Shown in pieces: positions 17,259 to 26,176 of a stretch of 64,000 nt of DNA (within the stretch, counting starts at the first letter, position 1; each line of letters opens with the position of its first letter). The notes beneath the pieces are model-generated. The model was not told the DNA's origin, did not search any database, and saw nothing but the letters and a program-made list of their open reading frames with translations. The stretch spans positions 186,001 to 250,000 of the forward strand of contig NZ_JBHSGB010000006.1 in assembly GCF_042654345.1 (NCBI RefSeq). The letters run 5' to 3'. The position numbers were made by a program, and so were the translations under genes. Source of the DNA: Pararheinheimera marina (lineage in GTDB: Bacteria > Pseudomonadota > Gammaproteobacteria > Enterobacterales > Alteromonadaceae).

Positions 17259-18155
17259 ATGCCGTACCGTCCCAAATCCACCATGGAGCAATGGCGAATT
17301 CTGCAGGCTGTGGTGGATGCCGGGGGTTATGCTCAGGCAGCCGATTTGCTGAACAAGAGCCAGTCGTCACTAAACCACGCCGTGGCCAAGTTACAGTCGC
17401 AATTGGGTGTCGAACTGCTGGAAGTCAAAGGCCGCAAAGCCTTTTTGACCGAAGCCGGTGAAGTGATGCTGCGCCGCTCCCGTTTTCTGACCCAACAAAT
17501 TGAAGATCTGGAGCTGCTGGCGTCCAACCTGAATATGGGCTGGGAGCCAGAAATCCGTATCGCTGTCGAGCTGGTCTACCCAAAACAGATTCTGTACCGT
17601 GCGCTTGCCAAGTTTCATCCGCTGTCGCGTGGTAGCCGCATTCAGATCATTGATACCGTGATCACAGGCTCAACCGAAGTGATCCTGGAACACAAAGCCG
17701 ATTTAGTCATCGCCGGTACCAGCAGTATTCCGCGTGGTTTTATGGGCGAACCTTTGACCGTCACCCAAATGTTCCCGGTAGTCGGCCCGCAGCATCCGCT
17801 GGCACTGGAGCCTCAGCTCGATTTAAACGACCTGAGTCAGCATTTACAAATTGTGATCCGTGATACCGCCGCCAAACCGAAAGACATCGGCTGGCTGAAA
17901 GCAGAGCAGCGCTGGACAGTAAATAACTTTTTTGAAGCACTGGACATAGTGCGCTCTGGCCTTGGTTTTTGCTGGTTGCCCGACTTTATTATTCAGCAGG
18001 CGCTGGACGCAGGGCAAATCGTCCGGCTTAATATTCCTTTAAGTTCCGCCCGGGTGGTGCCGCTGTCCTTGGTATCCCCCAAAGAAGAAACTTTGGGGCC
18101 TGGCAGCAAACAACTGCGCGAACTGCTGCTCGCAGAGCATCAACAACAAGAATAA
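17259..18155 (+). CDS. LysR family transcriptional regulator
   Basis: A 298-residue LysR-type regulator. The winged HTH covers about residues 7-66 (EQWRILQAVVDAGGYAQAADLLNKSQSSLNHAVAKLQ is the recognition region), and the effector-binding domain covers about 90-295. A GGAG ribosome site lies 8 nt before the ATG. It lies 24 nt after cmoB on the same strand, and the target genes are not evident. The usual divergent partner of a LysR gene is absent. The small gene that follows 16 nt downstream is the nearest candidate partner. Confidence 0.88.
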   Translation: MPYRPKSTMEQWRILQAVVDAGGYAQAADLLNKSQSSLNHAVAKLQSQLGVELLEVKGRKAFLTEAGEVMLRRSRFLTQQIEDLELLASNLNMGWEPEIRIAVELVYPKQILYRALAKFHPLSRGSRIQIIDTVITGSTEVILEHKADLVIAGTSSIPRGFMGEPLTVTQMFPVVGPQHPLALEPQLDLNDLSQHLQIVIRDTAAKPKDIGWLKAEQRWTVNNFFEALDIVRSGLGFCWLPDFIIQQALDAGQIVRLNIPLSSARVVPLSLVSPKEETLGPGSKQLRELLLAEHQQQE

Positions 18156-18171
18156 ACAGAGGAGCTGTACC

Positions 18172-18579
18172 ATGGAACAAAAACAAATTACTGAACTGAT
18201 GCAGGCGGCAAGCATAGACGCCATTAAGTTTGTTTCCGACTTTGCCGGCATAGAACTGGATTTCAGCCTGGCGTCTATTGCGCAGTTAGACCAAATCCTC
18301 GCTCAGCTGAAACTGCAACATCAGCAAAAGCACTACACAGCGGCCGAACTCTTTACCTTAAGCTCTATTCTTGGCGCTTATACAGGGGAAGTCTTTATCC
18401 GCCACCGTGCCGGTCACTGGCACTATGATGAAAGCAATGCCGCAGAACCCTACACTGCGGTGAAGGTAAATGACAAAGATTTTCCTTTTGCCTCCATTTG
18501 TTACCACCAAATTGTCAGCCGGCCTGAGATGACCTTATCCACCTATTTTGATAAAGCTTCAGAAGGTATTCGTCAGTAA
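18172..18579 (+). CDS. Small uncharacterised protein, possibly DUF3806-like
   Basis: A 135-residue cytoplasmic protein with no signal peptide or membrane helix. The segment TLSSILGAYTGEVFIRHRAGHWHYD resembles the conserved core of DUF3806-type proteins, but this is from memory and weak. A strong GAGGAG site precedes the ATG, and it follows the LysR gene by 16 nt, so both are probably cotranscribed. No function can be given. Confidence 0.7.
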   Translation: MEQKQITELMQAASIDAIKFVSDFAGIELDFSLASIAQLDQILAQLKLQHQQKHYTAAELFTLSSILGAYTGEVFIRHRAGHWHYDESNAAEPYTAVKVNDKDFPFASICYHQIVSRPEMTLSTYFDKASEGIRQ

Positions 18580-18659
18580 AACCTTTTGTCAGGGGCCGTT
18601 CCAAGGTAAAATGCGCGCAATTTTTTTGGACCAACCTTTTCTAGCCATTGGGGACAGCC

Positions 18660-19700
18660 GTGAGCGAGCAAAAAACGTCGTTAAGTTACAAAGACGCTGG
18701 TGTGGATATTGACGCAGGTGAAGCTTTAGTTGATCGAATTAAAGGCGCGGTAAAACGCACCACCCGCAAAGAAGTCATTGGTGGTCTGGGTGGTTTCGGC
18801 GCACTCTGCCAAATCCCTGCCGGTTACAAAGAGCCAGTTCTGGTGTCTGGCACTGACGGTGTGGGTACCAAATTACGTCTGGCGATGGACTTAAAACGTC
18901 ACGATGGCGTGGGTATCGACTTAGTCGCCATGTGTGTGAACGACATTGTTGTTTCAGGCGCTGAACCGCTGTTTTTCCTCGATTACTACGCCACTGGCAA
19001 ACTGGACGTCGATACCGCTGCCACAGTGGTCGAAGGTATTGCTGAAGGTTGCCACCAGGCCGGTTGTGCACTGGTCGGCGGTGAAACGGCCGAAATGCCA
19101 GGCATGTACCATGGCGAAGATTACGACATCGCAGGTTTCTGCGTGGGTGTGGTCGAAAAAGCAGACATTATTGATGGCAGTAAAGTAAAAGCGGGTGATC
19201 AACTGATTGCTCTGGCATCTTCAGGCCCGCACTCCAATGGTTTCTCTTTAATCCGTAAGATCCTGGAAGTCAGCGGTCAGGACCCACAAACTCAGCTGGA
19301 AGGCAAAAGCATTGCTGACCACTTGTTGGCTCCAACCCGCATTTATGTGAAAAATCTGCTGGCCCTGATTAAAGCTCAGCCGGTGCATGCGCTGTGCCAT
19401 ATCACTGGCGGCGGCTTCTGGGAGAACATCCCTCGCGTACTGCCAGCACAGACCAAAGCCGTGATCAACGAAAGCAGCTGGCAATGGCCAACTGTGTTTA
19501 ACTGGTTACAGCAGCAAGGTAATGTAGAACGTTACGAGATGTACCGCACCTTTAACTGTGGCGTAGGCATGATTGTGGTGGTTCCGGCCGAGCAGCTGGA
19601 TGCAGCGCTGGATCAACTGAAAGCCGCTGGTCAAAATGCCTGGCATTTAGGGGAAATTCAAGCCGCCACAGCAGACGAAGCTCAGGTCGTTATCCAATAA
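18660..19700 (+). CDS. purM: Phosphoribosylformylglycinamidine cyclo-ligase
   Basis: AIR synthetase, the fifth step of purine synthesis. The product of about 346 residues contains TSLSYKDAGVDIDAG, GGLGGFGALCQIP, the ATP-binding SGTDGVGTKLRLA and VGGETAEMPGMY. A TTG at 18648 is in frame, but the GTG at 18660 is chosen: it has GGGGA five bases upstream and gives the expected N-terminus (SEQKTSLSYKDAG). It overlaps purN by one base (TAATG). Confidence 0.96.
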   Translation: MSEQKTSLSYKDAGVDIDAGEALVDRIKGAVKRTTRKEVIGGLGGFGALCQIPAGYKEPVLVSGTDGVGTKLRLAMDLKRHDGVGIDLVAMCVNDIVVSGAEPLFFLDYYATGKLDVDTAATVVEGIAEGCHQAGCALVGGETAEMPGMYHGEDYDIAGFCVGVVEKADIIDGSKVKAGDQLIALASSGPHSNGFSLIRKILEVSGQDPQTQLEGKSIADHLLAPTRIYVKNLLALIKAQPVHALCHITGGGFWENIPRVLPAQTKAVINESSWQWPTVFNWLQQQGNVERYEMYRTFNCGVGMIVVVPAEQLDAALDQLKAAGQNAWHLGEIQAATADEAQVVIQ

Positions 19701-20350
19701 TGAAATCCATTGTTGTACTGATCTCCGGATCAGGTTCCAATCTGCAGGCGATCCTCGACGCCTGCAGTGCGGGGTTCATCCCTGGCCAGGTCAAAGCCGT
19801 CATTTCCAACAAAGCTGCTGCTTTTGGTCTGAAACGCGCTGAAACCGCAGGCGTGGCCGCGCAAGTATTAAGCCATAAAGGCTACGACAACCGTGAAGAC
19901 TATGATGCGGCACTGGTGCAGCTGATTGACAGCCACCAGCCCGATTTAGTGGTACTGGCCGGTTTTATGCGTATTCTGACTCCTGCTTTTGTGGCGCATT
20001 ATCAGGGCCGCTTGCTGAATATTCATCCGTCGTTACTGCCGAAATACCAAGGCTTGAATACCCATCAACGGGCCATTGAAGCCGGAGACAGCGAACACGG
20101 CTGTTCTGTGCACTTTGTTACCGCAGAACTGGATGGTGGCCCTGTCGTACTGCAAGCCAAAGTACCGATCTTCCCGGAAGATGATGCCGAATTGGTGGCA
20201 GCCCGGGTACATGAGCAGGAACACCGTATTTATCCTTTAGTCGTACGCTGGTTTTGCCAGCAGCGTTTACAACAGAGCGCAGATCAGGCATTGTTAGACG
20301 GCCAGGTCTTATCTGAATATGGATACGCTGATGACGAGGACAATGACTAA
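19700..20350 (+). CDS. purN: Phosphoribosylglycinamide formyltransferase PurN
   Basis: Transfers formyl from 10-formyl-THF to GAR, the third step of purine synthesis. The 216-residue product has the phosphate loop GSGSNLQAI near residue 10, the catalytic Asn/His in NIHPSLLPKYQGLNTH (about 106-120), and the catalytic Asp in VTAELDGGPV (about 145). The start codon overlaps the purM stop. Formyl-THF supply comes from FolD, also in this window. Confidence 0.96.
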   Translation: MKSIVVLISGSGSNLQAILDACSAGFIPGQVKAVISNKAAAFGLKRAETAGVAAQVLSHKGYDNREDYDAALVQLIDSHQPDLVVLAGFMRILTPAFVAHYQGRLLNIHPSLLPKYQGLNTHQRAIEAGDSEHGCSVHFVTAELDGGPVVLQAKVPIFPEDDAELVAARVHEQEHRIYPLVVRWFCQQRLQQSADQALLDGQVLSEYGYADDEDND

Positions 20351-21065
20351 ATGGCGCTTGATAGCGCCGTTTTTTTTACTGCTGACCCCACTGCTACAGG
20401 CAGAAGAAGCAAGCCAAACCACCCTTTCTCCCTTTGAAGCCACTTATGATGCCTTTCGCTCCGGCAAAAAACTGGGGGAAGCCAAACGTTACCTGAAACA
20501 AACTGACAACGGCTATGAGCTGGGCTACAGCAGCGAAGTCAGCTTTCTGATTTTTGATGACAAACGCTCCGAGCAATCCTGGTTTGTGCTGAACCAAGGC
20601 CGCTTGCAACCGCAACGTTATCTGATGCAGCGCACCGGGACAGGTAAAGACCGTTATTATGAGCTGAACCTGGATTGGACAGGCAAACAACTGACGGTCG
20701 GCAAAAAACGCCAGCCGAAGGCCCTGCCCTGGAATAACCAATGGTTAGATCCTTTGGGTTATCAGCTGCAAATGGTGCTGGATCTGAAAGCGGGAAAATC
20801 GGATTTTGTCTATCAGGTGCTGAACCGCGACGGCAACGAGCGTGAGTACCATTACAAACAAGCCGCCGAAGAGTTGTTGCTGTTGCCTTATGGCAAACTG
20901 AAAACCATCCGGATTGAGCGCACAGAAAAGGACAAGCAGGTATTGGCCTGGGTTGCCCCTGAGCTGAATTACCTGCTGGTCCGTTTATGGCAAGCAGAAG
21001 ATGGTGTCGAACAATTTGATATTCAGCTTTCGGAACTGAACGGTCATACCGCTTCACCTAAATAG
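20343..21065 (+). CDS. DUF3108 domain-containing exported protein
   Basis: A periplasmic or outer-membrane-associated protein of about 240 residues. The signal peptide is MTKWRLIAPFFLLLTPLLQA. The body (FEATYDAFRSGKKLGEAKRYL, FDDKRSEQSWFVL, LDPLGYQLQMVLDLKAG) matches the DUF3108 family, whose role is unknown. In-frame ATGs at 20319, 20331 and 20343 all overlap the end of purN. The last gives the most natural signal peptide, but none has a clear ribosome site. The 3' end overlaps the convergent yafJ-like gene by 22 nt. Confidence 0.82.
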   Translation: MTKWRLIAPFFLLLTPLLQAEEASQTTLSPFEATYDAFRSGKKLGEAKRYLKQTDNGYELGYSSEVSFLIFDDKRSEQSWFVLNQGRLQPQRYLMQRTGTGKDRYYELNLDWTGKQLTVGKKRQPKALPWNNQWLDPLGYQLQMVLDLKAGKSDFVYQVLNRDGNEREYHYKQAAEELLLLPYGKLKTIRIERTEKDKQVLAWVAPELNYLLVRLWQAEDGVEQFDIQLSELNGHTASPK

Positions 21066-21808
21066 AACAGCTGGCTTTGGCCAGACTGCATTACCTGCCA
21101 CTGCTCATTACTGGTCAGTGGCATGGTGGCGATCACCGACACCACATCCTGAGCCGTCGTTTCCTTGGCAAAATCAATGTCCAAATCCATATCAGATAAG
21201 CGCGCCACGCCAAATGGCGCCCGCCGGGTGACCCAATGCAGTTTGGTACTGCAATAGGCCAGCAAATACTCCCCATCTGACAACAACAGGTTAAACACGC
21301 CAAGCGCCTGCAACTCAGGACACAAGGAGGCGACAAACTCAAAGGCGGCTTTGTTGTCTTCCGGAGCCTGACTAAATTGCTGCTCCAGCCGGTGCAACAG
21401 ATAACAAAAAGCGTGTTCACTGTCAGTCTGGCCCACGACCTGATGCTGGCCAACAGGTAAGGATGCAAAGTCCTTTAACTGGCCATTGTGCGCATAAGTC
21501 CAGTAGCGCCCCCACAAAGTGCGGGTAAATGGATGAGTATTCTCCAGCCCTATCCCGCCGCTGTTGGCCTGGCGGATATGCGCCACCAGTGCGGTGGTCT
21601 TAATTGGGTAATCCGTCAGTAAACGGGCAATTTCCGATTGGTAGCTCGGATTCGGGTCTTTAAAGGTAGTGACGCCTTTCCCCTGATAAAACGCTACGCC
21701 CCAACCGTCTTTATGCGGGCCAGTCTTGCCACCCCGCTCCCGCAGCCCTTTAAAACTAAAACAAAAATCTGTAGGCACATTGGCCGACATCCCTAAAAGT
21801 TCACACAT
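21044..21808 (-). CDS. yafJ: Class II glutamine amidotransferase, YafJ-like
   Basis: A 254-residue stand-alone Ntn-type glutamine amidotransferase domain. Cys2 (MCELLGMS) is the expected nucleophile after Met removal. The segments GPHKDGWGVAFYQ, LVAHIRQANSGGI, NTHPFTR and YAHNGQL form the glutaminase site. The acceptor reaction of YafJ-type proteins is not established. It is convergent with the DUF3108 gene and divergent from fadE. Confidence 0.88.
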   Translation of the reverse strand: MCELLGMSANVPTDFCFSFKGLRERGGKTGPHKDGWGVAFYQGKGVTTFKDPNPSYQSEIARLLTDYPIKTTALVAHIRQANSGGIGLENTHPFTRTLWGRYWTYAHNGQLKDFASLPVGQHQVVGQTDSEHAFCYLLHRLEQQFSQAPEDNKAAFEFVASLCPELQALGVFNLLLSDGEYLLAYCSTKLHWVTRRAPFGVARLSDMDLDIDFAKETTAQDVVSVIATMPLTSNEQWQVMQSGQSQLFYLGEAV

Positions 21809-21938
21809 AGCGCCGATTGAAAGACCTGAGTCGTCGTAAATAATTCTGGCTGAGAGTGCAACAAAAGCTGACAGAGAATCAAGTCCGATCTCAAGGAATG
21901 ACTTGCATCTTGGACCCAGCCAAACTACTCTAGGCCGA

Positions 21939-21955
21939 TAGTGGTCTGACCTCTA
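21939..21955 (+). promoter_or_regulatory. FadR-like operator upstream of fadE
   Basis: The sequence TGGTCTGACC (21942-21951) matches the core TGGTCNGACC of the FadR consensus and lies 15-31 nt before the fadE start. The outer bases fit less well. FadR repression of fadE relieved by long-chain acyl-CoA is established in enterobacteria; here it is inferred from this site. Confidence 0.55.
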
Positions 21956-21969
21956 GATATCAGGAGTAT

Positions 21970-24435
21970 ATGATGGACGTTTTAATTTTATTACTGGTGC
22001 TGTTACTGACAGTTGCGGTGCTGGCTTACCACAGAGCCAGTCTGAGTCTGTTCACTGCAGCTATTGCTATTGAACTGGCCGTAGCCACCTTTACTGGCAC
22101 TGTTGGGCTGGCAAGCTGGATTATTTTCGCGCTCCTTGCAGCGCCATTGAATGTGGCTTCAGTGCGTCAGAGTTACCTGACCAAACCGCTGCTGAAGCTG
22201 TACCGCAAAATTATGCCGGAAATGTCTTCAACCGAAAAAGAAGCCATCGACGCTGGCACCACCTGGTGGGAAGGTGACTTATTCCGCGGCTCACCAGACT
22301 GGCACAAGATGCACAACTTCCCAAAACCACGTTTAAGTGCGGAAGAACAAGCTTTCCTTGATGGGCCTTGCGAAGAGCTGCTGCGCATGGTGGATGACTG
22401 GCATATCACACATGAGCGAGCCGATATCCCGCCTCACGTCTATCAGTTTCTGAAAGACAAAGGTTTCTTCGCCATGATCATTAAAAAGGAATATGGCGGC
22501 CTGGAGTTCTCTGCTTATGCCCAGTCTTGCGTCCTGCAAAAACTGACCAGCAAGAGCATGATCCTGTCGAGCACTGTCGGTGTGCCAAACTCGTTAGGCC
22601 CTGGTGAGTTGCTGCAGCATTATGGTACCAAAGAGCAGCAGGACTACTACCTGCCGCGTCTGGCCAAAGGCCTTGAAATTCCTTGTTTCGCACTGACCAG
22701 CCCGGAAGCGGGTTCTGATGCTGGCGCTATCCCAGATTTCGGTGTGGTCTGTAAAGGCCAGTGGGAAGGCAAAGAAGTGCTGGGTATGCGCCTGACCTGG
22801 AACAAACGCTATATTACGCTGGCACCTATCGCTACTGTTCTTGGTCTGGCATTTAAGCTGCAAGACCCGGACAAACTGCTGGGTGATAAAGAAGACTTAG
22901 GCATTACCTGTGCGCTGATCCCAACCAGCACACCAGGTGTGAAGATTGGCAACCGCCACTTCCCTCTGAACGTGCCGTTCCAGAATGGTCCAACCCAGGG
23001 TAACGACGTCTTTGTGCCATTGGATTTCATTATCGGTGGCCCGAAAATGGCAGGACAAGGCTGGCGTATGCTGGTGGAATGTCTGTCGGTAGGCCGTGCT
23101 ATCACGCTGCCATCCAACAGCACAGGCGGTATTAAAGCCGCAGCACTGTTGACCGGTGCTTATGCCCGTATCCGTCGTCAGTTCAAGCTGCCAATCGGCA
23201 AAATGGAAGGTATTGAAGAAGCTCTGGCACGTCTGGGCGGTTACGCCTATATGTCAGAAGCCTCTACCACCATGTCGGTCGGCTCGATTGACCTGGGTGA
23301 AAAACCTTCTGTAGTTTCTGCCATTACCAAATTCCATATGACCGAGCGCATGCGTCAGGCCATTATCGATGCAATGGATATCCATGGTGGTAAAGGCATC
23401 TGTATGGGCCCGAATAACTACCTGGCACGCGGTTATCAGGGTGCGCCAGTGGCCATTACGGTAGAAGGTGCCAATATTCTGACCCGTAATATGATTATCT
23501 ATGGTCAGGGTGCTATTCGTTGCCATCCATTTGTACTGGCAGAATTACAGGCCGCAGGCCTGGAAGATGAACGTGCTGCAGTGACCGCCTTTGACCGCGC
23601 TCTGTTTGGTCATATAGGTTTTGCCATCAGTAACTTCTTCCGCTCTGTCTGGTTGGGTCTGACCAATGCAGCCTTCTCACAAAGCCCGTACAACGACGCA
23701 ACAGCACGTTATTACAAACAAATGAACCGTTTCAGTGCCGCGCTGGCGCTGATGTCAGATGTGGCTATGGGTACTTTAGGCGGCGATTTAAAACGTCGTG
23801 AGCGTATCTCTGCCCGTTTGGGTGACATTCTGAGCATGCTGTACATCACCTCTGCTGTATTGAAACGCTTTAATGATGATGGTCGTCCGGCGCAAGACTT
23901 GCCTTGTGTGCAGTGGGCTTGTGAAGACAACCTGTACAAAGCACAGCAAGCACTGGATGAACTGATGGATAACTTCCCGAACCGCGCCGTGGGTGTGGTG
24001 CTGGGCAAATTGCTCTTCCCTTGGGGCCGTCGTTTACGTAAACCTTCAGATCAGCTGGACCATCAGGTTGCCCGTATTCTGCAAACACCATGTGAAGCCC
24101 GTTCACGTCTGGCAACCGGTGTCTACCTGACGGTCGAGCCAAACAACCAGATTGGTCTGATTGAAAAAGCGCTGACCGACATTCTGGTAGCAGAACCACT
24201 GTTTGATAAAGTGGCTCAGGCGGCGGGCAAACGTCTGCCATTCTTCCGCTTAAATGAAGTGGCGGATCTGGGCTTGTCATTAGGGGTGATCAGTGAAGAA
24301 GAAGCTGAAAAGCTGCGCATTGCTGAACAGGGCCGTCTGCATACCATCAATGTGGATGACTTTGAACCAACCTACCTGGCTGCAGACAAATCACTGTTTG
24401 CCGAAGCGGCGAAGTCGTCTTCAGCAGCTGCCTGA
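21970..24435 (+). CDS. fadE: Acyl-CoA dehydrogenase FadE
   Basis: First step of fatty acid beta-oxidation, membrane-associated. The 821-residue product is the usual length for FadE. It has two N-terminal hydrophobic segments (about 3-20 and 30-60), the linker TWWEGDLFRGSPDW, then an acyl-CoA dehydrogenase core. The core includes FALTSPEAGSDAGAIPDFG and HGGKGICMGPNNYLARGYQG, with the FAD and substrate regions, and the DUF1974-type C-terminus. The ATG follows AGGAG by 6 nt. It is monocistronic, with a FadR-like site in front and a strong terminator behind. Confidence 0.95.
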   Translation: MMDVLILLLVLLLTVAVLAYHRASLSLFTAAIAIELAVATFTGTVGLASWIIFALLAAPLNVASVRQSYLTKPLLKLYRKIMPEMSSTEKEAIDAGTTWWEGDLFRGSPDWHKMHNFPKPRLSAEEQAFLDGPCEELLRMVDDWHITHERADIPPHVYQFLKDKGFFAMIIKKEYGGLEFSAYAQSCVLQKLTSKSMILSSTVGVPNSLGPGELLQHYGTKEQQDYYLPRLAKGLEIPCFALTSPEAGSDAGAIPDFGVVCKGQWEGKEVLGMRLTWNKRYITLAPIATVLGLAFKLQDPDKLLGDKEDLGITCALIPTSTPGVKIGNRHFPLNVPFQNGPTQGNDVFVPLDFIIGGPKMAGQGWRMLVECLSVGRAITLPSNSTGGIKAAALLTGAYARIRRQFKLPIGKMEGIEEALARLGGYAYMSEASTTMSVGSIDLGEKPSVVSAITKFHMTERMRQAIIDAMDIHGGKGICMGPNNYLARGYQGAPVAITVEGANILTRNMIIYGQGAIRCHPFVLAELQAAGLEDERAAVTAFDRALFGHIGFAISNFFRSVWLGLTNAAFSQSPYNDATARYYKQMNRFSAALALMSDVAMGTLGGDLKRRERISARLGDILSMLYITSAVLKRFNDDGRPAQDLPCVQWACEDNLYKAQQALDELMDNFPNRAVGVVLGKLLFPWGRRLRKPSDQLDHQVARILQTPCEARSRLATGVYLTVEPNNQIGLIEKALTDILVAEPLFDKVAQAAGKRLPFFRLNEVADLGLSLGVISEEEAEKLRIAEQGRLHTINVDDFEPTYLAADKSLFAEAAKSSSAAA

Positions 24436-24453
24436 AGCAGTCCTGCACAGAAA

Positions 24454-24498
24454 AGCCTGCCTTAGTGCAGGCTTTTTTTTGCCTGCACTAAGGCAGGC
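24454..24498 (+). terminator. Double terminator after fadE
   Basis: AGCCTGC/GCAGGCT (24454-24473) forms a stem with an 8-T tail. Directly after the T run, 24481-24498 is a second hairpin (GCCTGC ACTAAG GCAGGC) that is the exact reverse complement of 24455-24472. Each half is a hairpin and the two halves can also pair with each other. The first half terminates fadE. The second would act on the minus strand if transcription came from the tRNA side. Confidence 0.85.
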
Positions 24499-24589
24499 AA
24501 ATAACCATAGGCCTACCCAGCGTGCAGTCACAGCTGCAGTGATTGAATGAAGCAGCAAGATAAAGATGAAGATGCGAAACGCAGAAAAC

Positions 24590-24609
24590 AAAAAAAACCG
24601 CTAATGCGG
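24590..24609 (-). terminator. Terminator of the tRNA Pro-Arg-His-Pro operon
   Basis: On the minus strand CCGC ATTA GCGG (24598-24609) forms a short GC stem followed by eight T (A run at 24590-24597), 14 nt past the last tRNA. Confidence 0.7.
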
Positions 24610-24622
24610 CGTCTGAAGAAGA

Positions 24623-24699
24623 TGGTCGGTGATGCAAGATTCGAACTTGCGACCCCTTGGACCCAAACCAAGTGCGCTACCAAGCTGCGCTAATCACCG
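24623..24699 (-). tRNA. tRNA-Pro (UGG), distal copy
   Basis: A 77-nt cloverleaf with acceptor arms CGGTGAT/ATCACCG, anticodon TGG in the loop TTTGGGT, T-loop TTCGAAT and encoded CCA. It is identical to the copy at 24928-25004. Confidence 0.96.
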
Positions 24700-24719
24700 A
24701 CGTATTTTGTAAAGCTAAA

Positions 24720-24795
24720 TGGGGTGGCTGATGGGGCTCGAACCCACGACAACCGGAATCACAATCCGGGACTCTACCAACTGAGCTACAGCCAC
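24720..24795 (-). tRNA. tRNA-His (GUG)
   Basis: A 76-nt cloverleaf with acceptor arms GTGGCTG/CAGCCAC, anticodon GTG, discriminator C73 and encoded CCA. The base before the 5' end is G (24796), so the G-1 that histidyl-tRNA synthetase needs is encoded. Confidence 0.96.
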
Positions 24796-24821
24796 CACGG
24801 TAGAACTAACATCTGTTGCAA

Positions 24822-24898
<77 letters not shown>

Positions 24899-24927
24899 AA
24901 AACTCGAAGCCGCTAGGCTCGCTAAGA

Positions 24928-25004
24928 TGGTCGGTGATGCAAGATTCGAACTTGCGACCCCTTGGACCCAAACCAAGTGCGCTACCAAGCTGCGCTAATC
25001 ACCG
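24928..25004 (-). tRNA. tRNA-Pro (UGG), promoter-proximal copy
   Basis: Identical 77-nt sequence to 24623-24699, including 5 nt of shared flank (AGA before the CCA side). It is the first tRNA of the cluster in the direction of transcription. The order Pro-Arg-His-Pro suggests duplication of the Pro gene around the other two. Confidence 0.96.
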
Positions 25005-25033
25005 ACTTCGCTACACTACTGCAACGGGGCGGA

Positions 25034-25062
25034 ATATTACAGCCCGGCCGCTGGAGCGTCAA
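25034..25062 (-). promoter_or_regulatory. Promoter of the tRNA Pro-Arg-His-Pro operon
   Basis: TTGACG (25057-25062) and TAATAT (25034-25039) on the minus strand are 17 bp apart, with a GC-rich discriminator TCCGCCCCG. This is a near-consensus sigma70 promoter with stable RNA features, 30 nt before the first tRNA. Confidence 0.8.
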
Positions 25063-25261
25063 ACCTTTTTTTGTCCCAACCAAACTGATTGCTCATAATT
25101 TAAACCTTCTGGCGCTTTCGCTGAAATTGACAGCACTGATTGCCAATTTTATAAACATTTTCTGCTACTTACTCCTAAGAGTTCAGGATTCAGGTTGGCC
25201 TGCTCTGCCCTGCTGTGCGACAATTAGCGCCCATCTGATCCAGCAATTTAAGAGTAATCCG

Positions 25262-26119
25262 ATGGCAGCACAAATCATTGACGGCAAAGCAGTCGCTCAG
25301 TCCACCCGCAACCAGGTTGCAGCACGGGTCCAGCAACGTCTGGCGGCAGGCAAACGCGCTCCCGGCCTGGCCGTGGTGCTAGTCGGTCTGGATGCAGCCT
25401 CTCAGGTTTATGTAGGCAGCAAACGCAAGGCCTGTGAAGAAGTAGGTTTTGAATCCTTTTCCTATGATTTACCTGCCACCACCAGCCAACAGGAATTGTT
25501 TACATTGATTGATACCCTGAATGCGGACCCGAAAGTGGACGGTATTCTGGTGCAATTGCCACTGCCTGCTGGTCTGGATGCATCAGCCATTCTGGAACGT
25601 ATCAACCCACTGAAAGATGTGGATGGTTTTCACCCTTACAATATCGGCCGCCTGGCTCAGCGTATGCCAGCCCTGCGCCCCTGCACGCCCAAAGGCATTA
25701 TCAAGCTGTTGCAGAGTACTGGCGTGCAAATCCGTGGCATGGATGCTGTGGTCGTGGGCGCCTCCAACATCGTCGGCCGCCCTATGGCGCTGGAATTGTT
25801 GCTGGCTGGCTGCACCACAACGGTCTGCCACAAATTTACCAAAAACCTGGAGCAGCAGGTACGACGCGCTGACCTGCTGGTGGTGGCTGTCGGTAAGGCC
25901 GAATTTATCCCGGGTGATTGGGTCAAACCTGGTGCCATTGTGATTGATGTTGGCATTAACCGTCTGGACAGCGGCAAGCTGGTTGGTGATGTGCAGTTTG
26001 ATAAAGCAGTTGAACATGCCCGCTTTATTACCCCGGTGCCAGGTGGTGTAGGCCCAATGACAGTGGCCTGTCTGATTGAAAACACGCTGGAAGCCTGTGA
26101 GCAGTACCACGATCAGTAA
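25262..26119 (+). CDS. folD: Bifunctional methylene-THF dehydrogenase/cyclohydrolase FolD
   Basis: Interconverts 5,10-methylene-THF, methenyl-THF and 10-formyl-THF, feeding purine synthesis. The 285-residue product starts at MAAQIIDGKAVAQ (ATG 25262). The open frame extends further upstream through the tRNA region, but that part is not coding. The catalytic Lys lies in YVGSKRKACEEVG, with the signature DVDGFHPYNIGRL and the NADP-binding VVGASNIVGRPMALELL. The convergent cstA-like gene shares its terminator. Confidence 0.96.
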   Translation: MAAQIIDGKAVAQSTRNQVAARVQQRLAAGKRAPGLAVVLVGLDAASQVYVGSKRKACEEVGFESFSYDLPATTSQQELFTLIDTLNADPKVDGILVQLPLPAGLDASAILERINPLKDVDGFHPYNIGRLAQRMPALRPCTPKGIIKLLQSTGVQIRGMDAVVVGASNIVGRPMALELLLAGCTTTVCHKFTKNLEQQVRRADLLVVAVGKAEFIPGDWVKPGAIVIDVGINRLDSGKLVGDVQFDKAVEHARFITPVPGGVGPMTVACLIENTLEACEQYHDQ

Positions 26120-26141
26120 CAACGCACTTGCCAGTCACAAT

Positions 26142-26167
26142 AAAAAAGGGCCTTACGGCCCTTTTTT
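26142..26167. terminator. Bidirectional terminator between folD and the cstA-like gene
   Basis: GGGCC (26148-26152) and GGCCC (26157-26161) with flanking A and T runs form a hairpin with a U tail in either direction. It serves both convergent genes. Confidence 0.88.
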
Positions 26168-26176
26168 ATTGCTGTG

